Below, in pieces: positions 1-7,486 of a DNA stretch of 64,000 nt. The DNA is from Pseudomonadales bacterium (GTDB taxonomy: Bacteria; Pseudomonadota; Gammaproteobacteria; Pseudomonadales; Azotimanducaceae). Position numbers and translations under genes: made by a program. How positions within the stretch are numbered: position 1 is the first letter of the stretch; the number at the start of each line of letters is the position of its first letter. Under the pieces are notes generated by a model that saw nothing but the letters and a program-made list of their open reading frames with translations, was not told the DNA's origin and searched no databases. The stretch spans positions 1,211,072 through 1,275,071 of the forward strand of contig JAEPOO010000001.1 in NCBI GenBank assembly GCA_017642855.1, given 5' to 3'.

Positions 1-132
1 CAGTTCCCAGCGGTCACCGACATCAATCTCATCGTAGTATTCCTGTGTCAGTGGATCGACTTTGCTTCTTACAAACTGATCGATTTTGTCTCGAACGGGT
101 ATCAATCGTTCCGGGATGTCGAGATCCATCAT
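1..132 (-). CDS. Acyl-CoA dehydrogenase family protein, N-terminal part only
   Basis: The first 44 codons of a leftward gene that runs off the left edge. The protein begins MMDLDIPERLIPVRDKI and continues with an amphipathic helix rich in acidic residues. This is how the all-helical N-terminal domain of acyl-CoA dehydrogenases usually starts (flavoenzymes that introduce the alpha-beta double bond in acyl-CoA). No catalytic region is visible, so the family call rests on this N-terminus alone. The start is supported by an AGGA ribosome-binding sequence about 9 bases upstream. Substrate cannot be judged. Confidence 0.6.
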   Translation of the reverse strand, partial: MMDLDIPERLIPVRDKIDQFVRSKVDPLTQEYYDEIDVGDRWEL

Positions 133-186
133 CGTCTTTTTCCTCACTGGATGGTGTTAAACAAGTGCCGTCATGTTACAGCGGAG

Positions 187-204
187 CAGTGCTTCAAAGC
201 ACTG
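187..204. promoter_or_regulatory. Perfect inverted repeat upstream of the acyl-CoA dehydrogenase gene
   Basis: CAGTGCTT and AAGCACTG are separated by two bases. It lies 55 bases upstream of the start of the acyl-CoA dehydrogenase gene and downstream of moaA. It could be a repressor operator or a small RNA hairpin. No T-run follows it on either strand, so it is not a typical terminator. Which factor binds is unknown. Confidence 0.35.
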
Positions 205-259
205 TCATGCGGCTAACTTATGCTCAACAATCGGGGTGATTGATTCAATGAAAAAGGCG

Positions 260-1222
260 TTATCCGCCGATGAATTTCATGACGGTGACTTCGCCCTGAA
301 ATGCCAGTTTCTTGTCACCAAGTGCGTCCAGCAACACGTTCTGGAGTCTTGGTAACGCCTGATGACCTGGCATCTCCAGGACCTCCGAAAGATCGTGTCT
401 TCTGGCATTGGACAAACAGCCATAAAGATAACCATCAGAGGACAGTCTCAAGCGTGTACAGGTACGACAGAAAGGTTCGCTCTCATTCGCGATGATCCCG
501 AAGTTACCGCGACCTCGAATCGCAAATCTGGCTGCAGTGGAATCATAGGGCGCATGTGTTCGACTGAATTCATACTGGGTACCAATTTCGTCCAGCAGCG
601 CTTCCATCGAAATGAAGTCCGCCTGAAAACCACTGTCACCAAGCAGGTGACCCATGCGCATGAGCTCGATAAATCGAAGTTCAATACCACGATCCAGGCA
701 GTAATCGAGCATAGGCACAATTTCGTTGAAGTTCTGGGACCTCATGGGCACCATGTTGACCTTGATTTTCAGACCCAGCTCCAACATGTCATCGATGCCT
801 TTGAGCACCGTTTCAAGGTCACCACCCCTGGCGATCTGTTTGAACTTGAGAGAATTCAGGGTATCCAGGGAGATATTGATGCGCTGCAGCCCAGATTCAG
901 CGATCACTTCCTTTTTTGCGGGCAACAACTGGCCATTGGTTGTGAGACTGACATCACTGAGCCCCAAGTCCATGACACCCAGAAGGAATTCATCGAACTT
1001 AGGCGTTACCAGAGGCTCACCGCCGGTAATACGGACCTTGTCAATACCGGTGGCCTGACGAAGCAAGGTGACCGCACGCAATAACTGATCAGCACCGAGC
1101 TCATTCTGCGCTTTCATCAGACGCTTTCCGTCAGGCACGCAATAGGTGCACGCGTAGTTGCATGCGGCCGTCAGGCTGACGCGCAGATTACTGAATTTTC
1201 TGCCAAGGCGATCAACAATCAT
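260..1222 (-). CDS. moaA: GTP 3',8-cyclase MoaA (molybdenum cofactor biosynthesis)
   Basis: Radical-SAM enzyme that converts GTP to 3',8-cyclo-7,8-dihydro-GTP, the first step of molybdopterin synthesis. The 320-residue protein has the radical SAM cluster Cys21-x3-Cys25-x2-Cys28, a GGEP motif near residue 68, and the C-terminal second iron-sulfur site (CRTCTRLRLS and a later Cys). It ends in the Gly-Gly tail that MoaA proteins need for activity. Length is normal. A cofactor-dependent molybdenum hydroxylase is encoded about 23 kb away, a likely user of the product. No moaC or moaE is adjacent. The stop codon sits in a weak GGCG/CGCC hairpin followed by five T (251-268, leftward), a possible weak terminator. 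Confidence 0.95.
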   Translation of the reverse strand: MIVDRLGRKFSNLRVSLTAACNYACTYCVPDGKRLMKAQNELGADQLLRAVTLLRQATGIDKVRITGGEPLVTPKFDEFLLGVMDLGLSDVSLTTNGQLLPAKKEVIAESGLQRINISLDTLNSLKFKQIARGGDLETVLKGIDDMLELGLKIKVNMVPMRSQNFNEIVPMLDYCLDRGIELRFIELMRMGHLLGDSGFQADFISMEALLDEIGTQYEFSRTHAPYDSTAARFAIRGRGNFGIIANESEPFCRTCTRLRLSSDGYLYGCLSNARRHDLSEVLEMPGHQALPRLQNVLLDALGDKKLAFQGEVTVMKFIGG

Positions 1223-1287
1223 GACTGGTCTCTCTCTCGTGCGCTAAGATTAAACAATTATCGCGCTTCGGACCATCACACCTTTCC

Positions 1288-2097
1288 ATGCAGTCTTTTA
1301 ACCGCTGGCTCAACAAGGACAAGCTGCCACGCCAGTTCCCGCTTAGTGACTTTGACAGAATCTGTCATGAGCTCAGACCCTGCGACGTCATACTTGTCGA
1401 GGGGCGATCCAGGGTCAGCAACGTCATCCGCTGGCTCACAAACAGCCCGTGGACCCATGCAGCCCTCTATATCGGTCGCCTTCATGATATTGAAGACGAA
1501 GAACTGAAAGCTGAGGTCGCTTCTCACTATGAGGGGGCGGCCGAAGATAAGCTGATGGTCGAGAGTTTGCTGGGATTCGGGACCGTTGTTCGCCCCCTGA
1601 CGAACTACAGAGAAGAACATCTGAGAATCTGCAGGCCGTCTCGTCTGTCGCATCCGGATGCTGCGAAAGTTATTCGCTTTGCGGTCAGCCAGATTGGCAA
1701 ACACTATGATGTTCGACAGATCCTGGATCTGGCACGCTTTCTCTTCCCCTGGTACATCATGCCAAAGAAATGGGCCTCTACCCTATTCCGTCGCAACCCA
1801 GGACAGACCGAGAAGACCGTCTGTTCCACAATGATCGCTGAAGCATTCGGATCCGTTAATTTTCCGATATTGCCGCTCGTCAAACACACTGAAGAAGGCG
1901 AACCCAGACTATTCCGGCGAAACCCAAGGTTATGCACACCCAGCGACTTCGATTATTCGCCTTACTTCAAGATCATCAAGTATCCATTTATGGACTTCTA
2001 CCGTGAGGCGTACCACCTACTCCCCTGGCAAGGCGTTGGCCTGTTGACGCCGGAAGAATCAGATTACTATGTCGATTCAGATGACGATGACGAGTGA
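1288..2097 (+). CDS. YiiX/YaeF-type permuted papain-like amidase/hydrolase
   Basis: A 269-residue protein with the circularly permuted NlpC/P60 (C92) arrangement: the catalytic His comes first (His57 in WTHAALYIG) and the Cys later (Cys179 in KTVCSTMIAEAF). Members hydrolyse or transfer acyl groups or peptides; the substrate is unknown. There is no signal peptide, and the C-terminus is acidic (DSDDDDE). It is divergent from moaA (65 bases between starts), and its last 31 bases overlap the 3' end of the convergent murF. ATG at 1288 follows shortly after the moaA divergent region; no strong ribosome-binding site is seen. Confidence 0.8.
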   Translation: MQSFNRWLNKDKLPRQFPLSDFDRICHELRPCDVILVEGRSRVSNVIRWLTNSPWTHAALYIGRLHDIEDEELKAEVASHYEGAAEDKLMVESLLGFGTVVRPLTNYREEHLRICRPSRLSHPDAAKVIRFAVSQIGKHYDVRQILDLARFLFPWYIMPKKWASTLFRRNPGQTEKTVCSTMIAEAFGSVNFPILPLVKHTEEGEPRLFRRNPRLCTPSDFDYSPYFKIIKYPFMDFYREAYHLLPWQGVGLLTPEESDYYVDSDDDDE

Positions 2098-3413
2098 CGC
2101 TCGGTTTCACTAATCAGTCGTCCAACGAAGTCTTTTAACCAGAATACCTTGTTAGAGCCTTTGATCAATATGGCGTCGCCTTCCTGCAGACCAGCCGCGA
2201 AATGCTCAATAGGAAAATCTTCTACCGCTGCAAAGTGTTCTCTCGGCGACACGAAGGAACTGGCAGAGAAGCCATCACCGAAGCTAAAGACCTGATCTAT
2301 GCCAGACGCCTCATCCGCCATTTCCTGATGGTACCGACCAGCATCGTCGCCAAGCTCCAGCATCTCGCCAAGGAACGCAAATTTTCGCTTCGCCTGCTGG
2401 CGTGAAAAACTTCGAAGGGACATGCCCATGCTGCCGGGGTTGGCATTATAACTGTCGTCCACAATCACAACGCCCTTGATGAGGTGCAGGTTGCCTCGTC
2501 CCGCAGGTAAAGGCAGATCAGAGAGCCTGGGCAAGGCCCGCGAGAGATCAACGTCAAGCGCAGCGAGCGCCGCAACGAGTGCACTCGCCGATTCCACGCG
2601 CTCGCTCCCATGAAACGGCAAGAAACCATCATAGTCTTGATCATTAAGGCTCACCTTAAGCTGAGTCCCGCTGTTTGCTGCCCAGGTCTCCGTCGTGACA
2701 TTTGCACCGTCTGCTCCGAAGGTTAAACAGTCAGACCAGGGCGTCTGGTCTTTCAGGTGAAAAGGCACGACGAACTTTCCACCGTCATTCAGACCATCAG
2801 CAATGCTCAGCTTCTCTTTCGTGAGCGCGTCAATACCAGAAAAGTTACCAATGTGAGCAGGCAGGACGTTAAGCAGAATAGAGACATGAGGTGCGACAAG
2901 GTGCGACAGTGGCGTAATTTCTCCGGGATGATTCGTGCCAACTTCAAGGATGGCGAATTCAGCGTGTTGGGGCATCCGAGCCAACGAGAGCGGCACGCCC
3001 CAGTGATTATTCAAACTGCCAACCGAGGCATGACAGGGACCGATACCCGCCAGGATATGTTCAAACCAATGCCTGAGCGTGGTTTTGCCACTGCTGCCGG
3101 TCAGCGCAACCACCTTGCCCTTAAACCGCTTCCTTGCGCCCCGGCCGAGCTGCCAGAGACCATCGAGGGTGTCCTGCACTCGCAATTGAGGGACCTCAAC
3201 CTCGACGTCACGATGCACCATGACGGCAGCAGCACCCGCTTCGACAGCCTGCTTCACAAAATCATGGCCATCGCGGATGTCGGAAAGTGCGATAAACAGA
3301 TCCCCGGGTTGCAGTGTTCTGGAATCAATACTGATGCCGGTAATGTCTGTTGAGAAATCGTTTTGTTTAAACAGCGTGGCAAGTGCAGAGCCACGCCAGA
3401 GCGGCGTTGTCAT
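2067..3413 (-). CDS. murF: UDP-N-acetylmuramoyl-tripeptide--D-alanyl-D-alanine ligase MurF
   Basis: Cytoplasmic Mur ligase adding D-Ala-D-Ala to the muramyl tripeptide. It has an N-terminal UDP-binding domain, the ATP-binding loop GSSGKTT (residues 106-112), the central motif GSLNNHWGVPLSLARMP followed by GTNHPGEI, and a C-terminal domain with a DDSYNANP motif. Length (448) is normal. It stands alone, not in a division/cell-wall cluster, next to an acyl-CoA ligase. The NNHWG and NHPGE motifs resemble alphaproteobacterial MurF more than the enterobacterial NNDIG/NHQGE form, which may point to transfer or to a divergent paralogue. The serine-rich tail overlaps the convergent yiiX-like gene. Confidence 0.92.
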   Translation of the reverse strand: MTTPLWRGSALATLFKQNDFSTDITGISIDSRTLQPGDLFIALSDIRDGHDFVKQAVEAGAAAVMVHRDVEVEVPQLRVQDTLDGLWQLGRGARKRFKGKVVALTGSSGKTTLRHWFEHILAGIGPCHASVGSLNNHWGVPLSLARMPQHAEFAILEVGTNHPGEITPLSHLVAPHVSILLNVLPAHIGNFSGIDALTKEKLSIADGLNDGGKFVVPFHLKDQTPWSDCLTFGADGANVTTETWAANSGTQLKVSLNDQDYDGFLPFHGSERVESASALVAALAALDVDLSRALPRLSDLPLPAGRGNLHLIKGVVIVDDSYNANPGSMGMSLRSFSRQQAKRKFAFLGEMLELGDDAGRYHQEMADEASGIDQVFSFGDGFSASSFVSPREHFAAVEDFPIEHFAAGLQEGDAILIKGSNKVFWLKDFVGRLISETERHSSSSSEST

Positions 3414-5044
3414 GAGTTTGCTGGGTGACTTTCGGCGACTTCTCGAAGTCGAAATTTCTGTACCTTACCCGTAGAGGTCTTTTCCAGGGGACCAAAAATC
3501 ACCGTTTTCGGCACCTTGAACCTGGCCAGGTTCTCCTTACAGTAATCGATAACCTCTTGTGTCGTCAGCTCTTCTCCGGGTTTTGGTGTCACGAACGCGC
3601 AGGGATGTTCACCCCATTTTTTATCAGACTTGGCAACCACCGCTGCCTCCAGAATCTTTGGGTGTTTGAACAGTGTGTCTTCTATCTCAATACTGGAAAT
3701 GTTTTCACCGCCTGAGATGATGATGTCCTTGCTGCGATCTTTGATCTTGATATAGCCATCGGGATAACAAACTGCCAGATCGCCGGAGTGAAACCAGCCA
3801 CCAGCAAAAGACGTCTGAGTCGTCCCGGGATTTTTCAGATAACCCTTCATAACAATATTGCCGCGCATAAATACTTCACCTTGCGTCTCACCATCCCAGG
3901 GCACTGGCTCAAGTGTATCCGGGTCCGCCACCATCATCGAACCCGCCATGACTGAAGCCATACCAGTCCGAGCTTTCAATTCGGCCTTCTCGTCAACATC
4001 GAGGTTATCCCACTCACGTCGCCATGCAGATACCACCATCGGACCGTAAGTTTCAGTGAGCCCATAAACCTGGATCACATCAAAGCCAAGCGCTTCCATC
4101 CCTTTGATCACTGCCGCGGGGGGTGCGGCCCCAGCTGTCATCACACGAATGCCCTTCGGCAAACCTTCCTTCAGTTCATCGGGCGCGTTTATCAGCGTAT
4201 TGAGAACGATGGGCGCACCGCAGAAATGAGAGACTTCTTCGTTTCGGAAAGCCTCAAAGATAGGCTGTTCACGAACCTGGCGCAGACAAATGTTCGTGCC
4301 TGCGACGGCTGCCAGCGTCCAGGGGAAGCACCAGCCGTTGCAGTGAAACATGGGTAGTGTCCAGAGATACCGAGGGTGCATGCCCATTTCCCAGGTCAGG
4401 GCATTGTTCGCCGCATTCAGATAAGCGCCGCGGTGGTGATAGACCACGCCTTTAGGGTCACCCGTCGTTCCCGATGTGTAGTTCAAAGTAATGGCGTCCC
4501 ATTCATCGTCGGGCATGCGCCACTCAAAATTGCTGTCCCCCTCAGCGCAGAGCGCTTCGTAATCTATCTGTCCGATCAGCCGACCGCCCGGATACTCCAG
4601 ATCATCAACATCAACGACCAGCAGATCGGCTGGGACCTTGCTTACAGCCTCAGCAACGACTTCACAAAATTCCTTGTCGGTAAAAAGAACCCTGGACTCA
4701 CCGTGGTCGAGAATAAATGCGACCGCCGTCGCATCAAGTCTGGTATTGATGGCATTGAACACCGCACCAGTCATGTTGACCGCGAAATGCAGTTCAAACA
4801 TTTCCGGGATATTTGGCAGCATTGCCGCAACCGTATCACCAGGACCAATGCCACGCTTATTCAGGGCAGAAGCTATTTGAACACAACGCTTATAAACCTC
4901 TTTCCAGGTTCTCCGCGTAGAACCGTGAACACAGGCTTCGTAGTCCGGGTACAGCGTTGCAGTGCGAGTCAGGAAACTTAAGGGCGTTAAAACTTCATAG
5001 TTGGCTGGATTTTTATCCAGGCCGGTGTCATATATGTTGGGCAT
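3410..5044 (-). CDS. AMP-forming acyl-CoA synthetase (medium-chain / DmdB-like)
   Basis: Adenylate-forming enzyme (ANL family) that activates a carboxylic acid to acyl-CoA. The 544-residue protein has the P-loop-like TSGTTGDPKGV motif near residue 190, the PMFHCNGWCFPW segment typical of the acyl-activating branch that includes DmdB and plant AAE proteins, YGLTE, the WFHSGD hinge region, and the C-terminal catalytic Lys in STGKVQKFRL. Substrate specificity (medium-chain fatty acid, branched acid or methylmercaptopropionate) cannot be read from sequence. The stop overlaps murF by 4 bases. The start codon abuts that of the divergent HAD gene. Confidence 0.85.
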   Translation of the reverse strand: MPNIYDTGLDKNPANYEVLTPLSFLTRTATLYPDYEACVHGSTRRTWKEVYKRCVQIASALNKRGIGPGDTVAAMLPNIPEMFELHFAVNMTGAVFNAINTRLDATAVAFILDHGESRVLFTDKEFCEVVAEAVSKVPADLLVVDVDDLEYPGGRLIGQIDYEALCAEGDSNFEWRMPDDEWDAITLNYTSGTTGDPKGVVYHHRGAYLNAANNALTWEMGMHPRYLWTLPMFHCNGWCFPWTLAAVAGTNICLRQVREQPIFEAFRNEEVSHFCGAPIVLNTLINAPDELKEGLPKGIRVMTAGAAPPAAVIKGMEALGFDVIQVYGLTETYGPMVVSAWRREWDNLDVDEKAELKARTGMASVMAGSMMVADPDTLEPVPWDGETQGEVFMRGNIVMKGYLKNPGTTQTSFAGGWFHSGDLAVCYPDGYIKIKDRSKDIIISGGENISSIEIEDTLFKHPKILEAAVVAKSDKKWGEHPCAFVTPKPGEELTTQEVIDYCKENLARFKVPKTVIFGPLEKTSTGKVQKFRLREVAESHPANS

Positions 5045-5647
5045 ATGGGAAATATTACCACTCTTCTGTTTGATCTGGGCGGCGTCATCATCGAACTCGG
5101 CTCTCTGGAAGACATGATGTCGACCTCACCGCTCGAAGAAAAAGAAATCTGGAAAGGATGGATTCGAAGCCCATCTGTTCAACGTTTTGAGTCTGGCAAC
5201 TGCTCGGCGCATGAATTTGCTGTTTCCATGATCGAGGAATTTTCTCTCGCAGTGACCCCGGATCAGTTTCTGGAAACATTCAATCGATGGCCTCGCGGAC
5301 CCTTCAAGGGCGCTGCACAGCTTTTGATGGGACTGTCTGATGATTTCCGCCTGGCTTGCCTTTCCAACTCGAACGCCTCGCACTGGGCGAACTTTTTGCG
5401 ACATCAGCCCGTCCTGGAACACTTCGAAGATCAATTTTTTTCTCACGAGATCGGGCTTCTCAAACCTGACAGCGGGGCCTTCGATCACGCCCTCGTTGAA
5501 ATGTCCGTCTCCCCTGAAGAAGTCGTGTTTTTCGATGACAACCTGGCCAATGTTGAATCCGCCAGGAGCATTGGCATGCAGGCCCACCAGGTAAATTCAC
5601 CGGATGGTGTTTTACATGCGCTGTATGAACAGGGCCTCGTGGGCTAG
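5045..5647 (+). CDS. HAD-superfamily hydrolase (subfamily IA phosphatase-like)
   Basis: A 200-residue haloacid-dehalogenase-fold protein. Motif I is FDLGGVI, motif II is CLSNSN, motif III is the Lys in GLLKPD, and motif IV is FFDDN, the normal order for a Mg-dependent phosphatase with a helical cap. Motif I has Gly where many phosphatases have the second Asp (DxD), so a dehalogenase-like or altered activity is possible. The start ATG directly abuts the CAT of the divergent acyl-CoA ligase, and no Shine-Dalgarno sequence is seen. Confidence 0.8.
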   Translation: MGNITTLLFDLGGVIIELGSLEDMMSTSPLEEKEIWKGWIRSPSVQRFESGNCSAHEFAVSMIEEFSLAVTPDQFLETFNRWPRGPFKGAAQLLMGLSDDFRLACLSNSNASHWANFLRHQPVLEHFEDQFFSHEIGLLKPDSGAFDHALVEMSVSPEEVVFFDDNLANVESARSIGMQAHQVNSPDGVLHALYEQGLVG

Positions 5648-5677
5648 ACCACCCTTTAGATGTGTTAGGATTTTCGA

Positions 5678-7486
5678 ATGAAAAAGGTCTGGCTCTTTAT
5701 CACCGCACTTAAAAACGCCATCGGCAATCTGATTTTCCTGGGCATCCTGGGCATCATTCTTTTCGCTATGTTTGCCCAAGACACGAAACAGGTACCTGAA
5801 TCCGCGGTCATGATCATCGACCCCGAGGGAATGATTGTCGAGCAAAAACGCACCGTTGACCCTTTCGAGCAGATTCTCACCGGGGACAATGCAACCGATG
5901 AAGAAACACTCGGAAGAGATCTGATCGATGCCATCAATTTCGCAGCAGACGATGATCGCATCAAAGCAGTGGCATTGGATCTGGGCAGCCTCACAGGCAG
6001 CACCCTGCCTCTTTACAACTCGATCGGCAAAGCGCTGAACGACTTCAAGACAAAAGGGAAGCCTGTTTACGCTTTTGGGTCCGGCTACAGTCAGTCCCAG
6101 TATTATCTCGCGAGCTTCGCCGACAAAATCTATATCGATGAAACCAGCATCCAGGCCCTGGGCGGAGTCTTCATGCAGGGCTTTGGCGCTTATCCGCTCT
6201 ATATGAAGTCCGCATTGGATAAGCTTCAGGTCACGATGCATGTCATTCGCGCCGGCGTCTATAAAGATGCCGGAGAAATCTTTATCAGAGATGACATGTC
6301 AGATTTCTCACGAGAGTCTAACCAGGAACTGGTAGACACGCTTTGGAACAGTTATCTCACAACAGTTTCGAAGCATCGGGAAATCAGCCAGGAAGACATC
6401 CTGGGATACATCAACGATTACGATACTCTGCTCCTGGAGCACGCGTCGAATCCTGCCAGGCTAGCGGTTCAGGCCGGGTTGATCGATGACCTGATTTCCC
6501 GCAAGGCCTGGCGGAAAGAAATGCAGGGGTTGTCTGGTGTATCTGGAGACAGTTATCAGCACATTGATTATCGAAGCTATCTTGGTGTGACCAGACCCCC
6601 GATGCCGATACACAATCCTGCGACAGAAAAGGTCGCCGTTATTGTCGCTAAGGGAACTATTCTGGATGGCGATCAACCGGCTGGAGATGTCGGTGGCGAT
6701 TCCCTCGCGAGGCTTATCAGGAAAGCGCGAAACTCCGACAACATCAAAGCGATCGTCTTGAGAATTGACAGTCCCGGAGGGAGCTCATCTGCCAGCGAGC
6801 TGATTCGAAGTGAGCTTGCTGAAACTCAGGCGAGCGGCAAACCCGTTGTCGCTTCAATGGGTGGGTATGCAGCCTCAGGCGGTTATTGGATAGCCAGCAC
6901 AGCCAACAAAATTTTTTCACAGGAAACCACCGTCACAGGTTCAATCGGTGTATTCGCAACCTTTCCAACTTTTGAGCGAAGCCTTGAGTACCTTGGTTTG
7001 CATTCAGATGGCGTAGGCACAACAGCACTTTCGGGGTCATTCAATGCATTTTCGGAGATCAATCCAATCTTCGAGCGGACCTTGCAGAGTTCAGTCAATC
7101 ATACCTATCAAAGGTTTCTTTCACTGGTATCTGAAGGCCGCGGATTGAGTATCGAGCAAGCTGACGCCATCGCTCAGGGTCGAGTCTGGACGGGTGACCG
7201 CGCGCTTCAGCACGGCCTGGTAGACGCCATCGGCGACCTGGATGATGCCATTGAGTCAGCTGCCATGCTGGCAGATATCGATGGCTACGATGTCATCTAT
7301 ATGGAAAAAGAGTTGTCGCCGCGAGAACAGGTTCTCAGGCAAATCATGGAATCGAGCATTGCTCTGCTGCCGCCACTTGGTCCCGGATTCGTTTCGATCG
7401 TACCTCACGAGCTCAGAACGCTCGCCAAGAGGGCCAGCGCTCCGACACTCTATCTGGAGTGCTTGAGTTGCCGGATCACTTTCTAG
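5678..7486 (+). CDS. sppA: Signal peptide peptidase SppA, 67-kDa type
   Basis: Inner-membrane serine protease that degrades cleaved signal peptides. The 602-residue protein has an N-terminal membrane segment (about residues 15-32) and two tandem S49/Clp-like domains. The catalytic dyad is Lys196 in GVYKDAGE (first domain) and Ser400 in GYAASGGYW (second domain). This spread over two repeats is the long E. coli-type architecture. The gene follows the HAD gene by 30 bases in the same direction. Its TAG stop shares the four bases CTAG with the convergent helicase gene. Confidence 0.93.
   Translation: MKKVWLFITALKNAIGNLIFLGILGIILFAMFAQDTKQVPESAVMIIDPEGMIVEQKRTVDPFEQILTGDNATDEETLGRDLIDAINFAADDDRIKAVALDLGSLTGSTLPLYNSIGKALNDFKTKGKPVYAFGSGYSQSQYYLASFADKIYIDETSIQALGGVFMQGFGAYPLYMKSALDKLQVTMHVIRAGVYKDAGEIFIRDDMSDFSRESNQELVDTLWNSYLTTVSKHREISQEDILGYINDYDTLLLEHASNPARLAVQAGLIDDLISRKAWRKEMQGLSGVSGDSYQHIDYRSYLGVTRPPMPIHNPATEKVAVIVAKGTILDGDQPAGDVGGDSLARLIRKARNSDNIKAIVLRIDSPGGSSSASELIRSELAETQASGKPVVASMGGYAASGGYWIASTANKIFSQETTVTGSIGVFATFPTFERSLEYLGLHSDGVGTTALSGSFNAFSEINPIFERTLQSSVNHTYQRFLSLVSEGRGLSIEQADAIAQGRVWTGDRALQHGLVDAIGDLDDAIESAAMLADIDGYDVIYMEKELSPREQVLRQIMESSIALLPPLGPGFVSIVPHELRTLAKRASAPTLYLECLSCRITF

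Noticed and set aside
362..1084. 240-residue rightward ORF opposite moaA
   Set aside because: Antisense shadow of a fully recognised gene.
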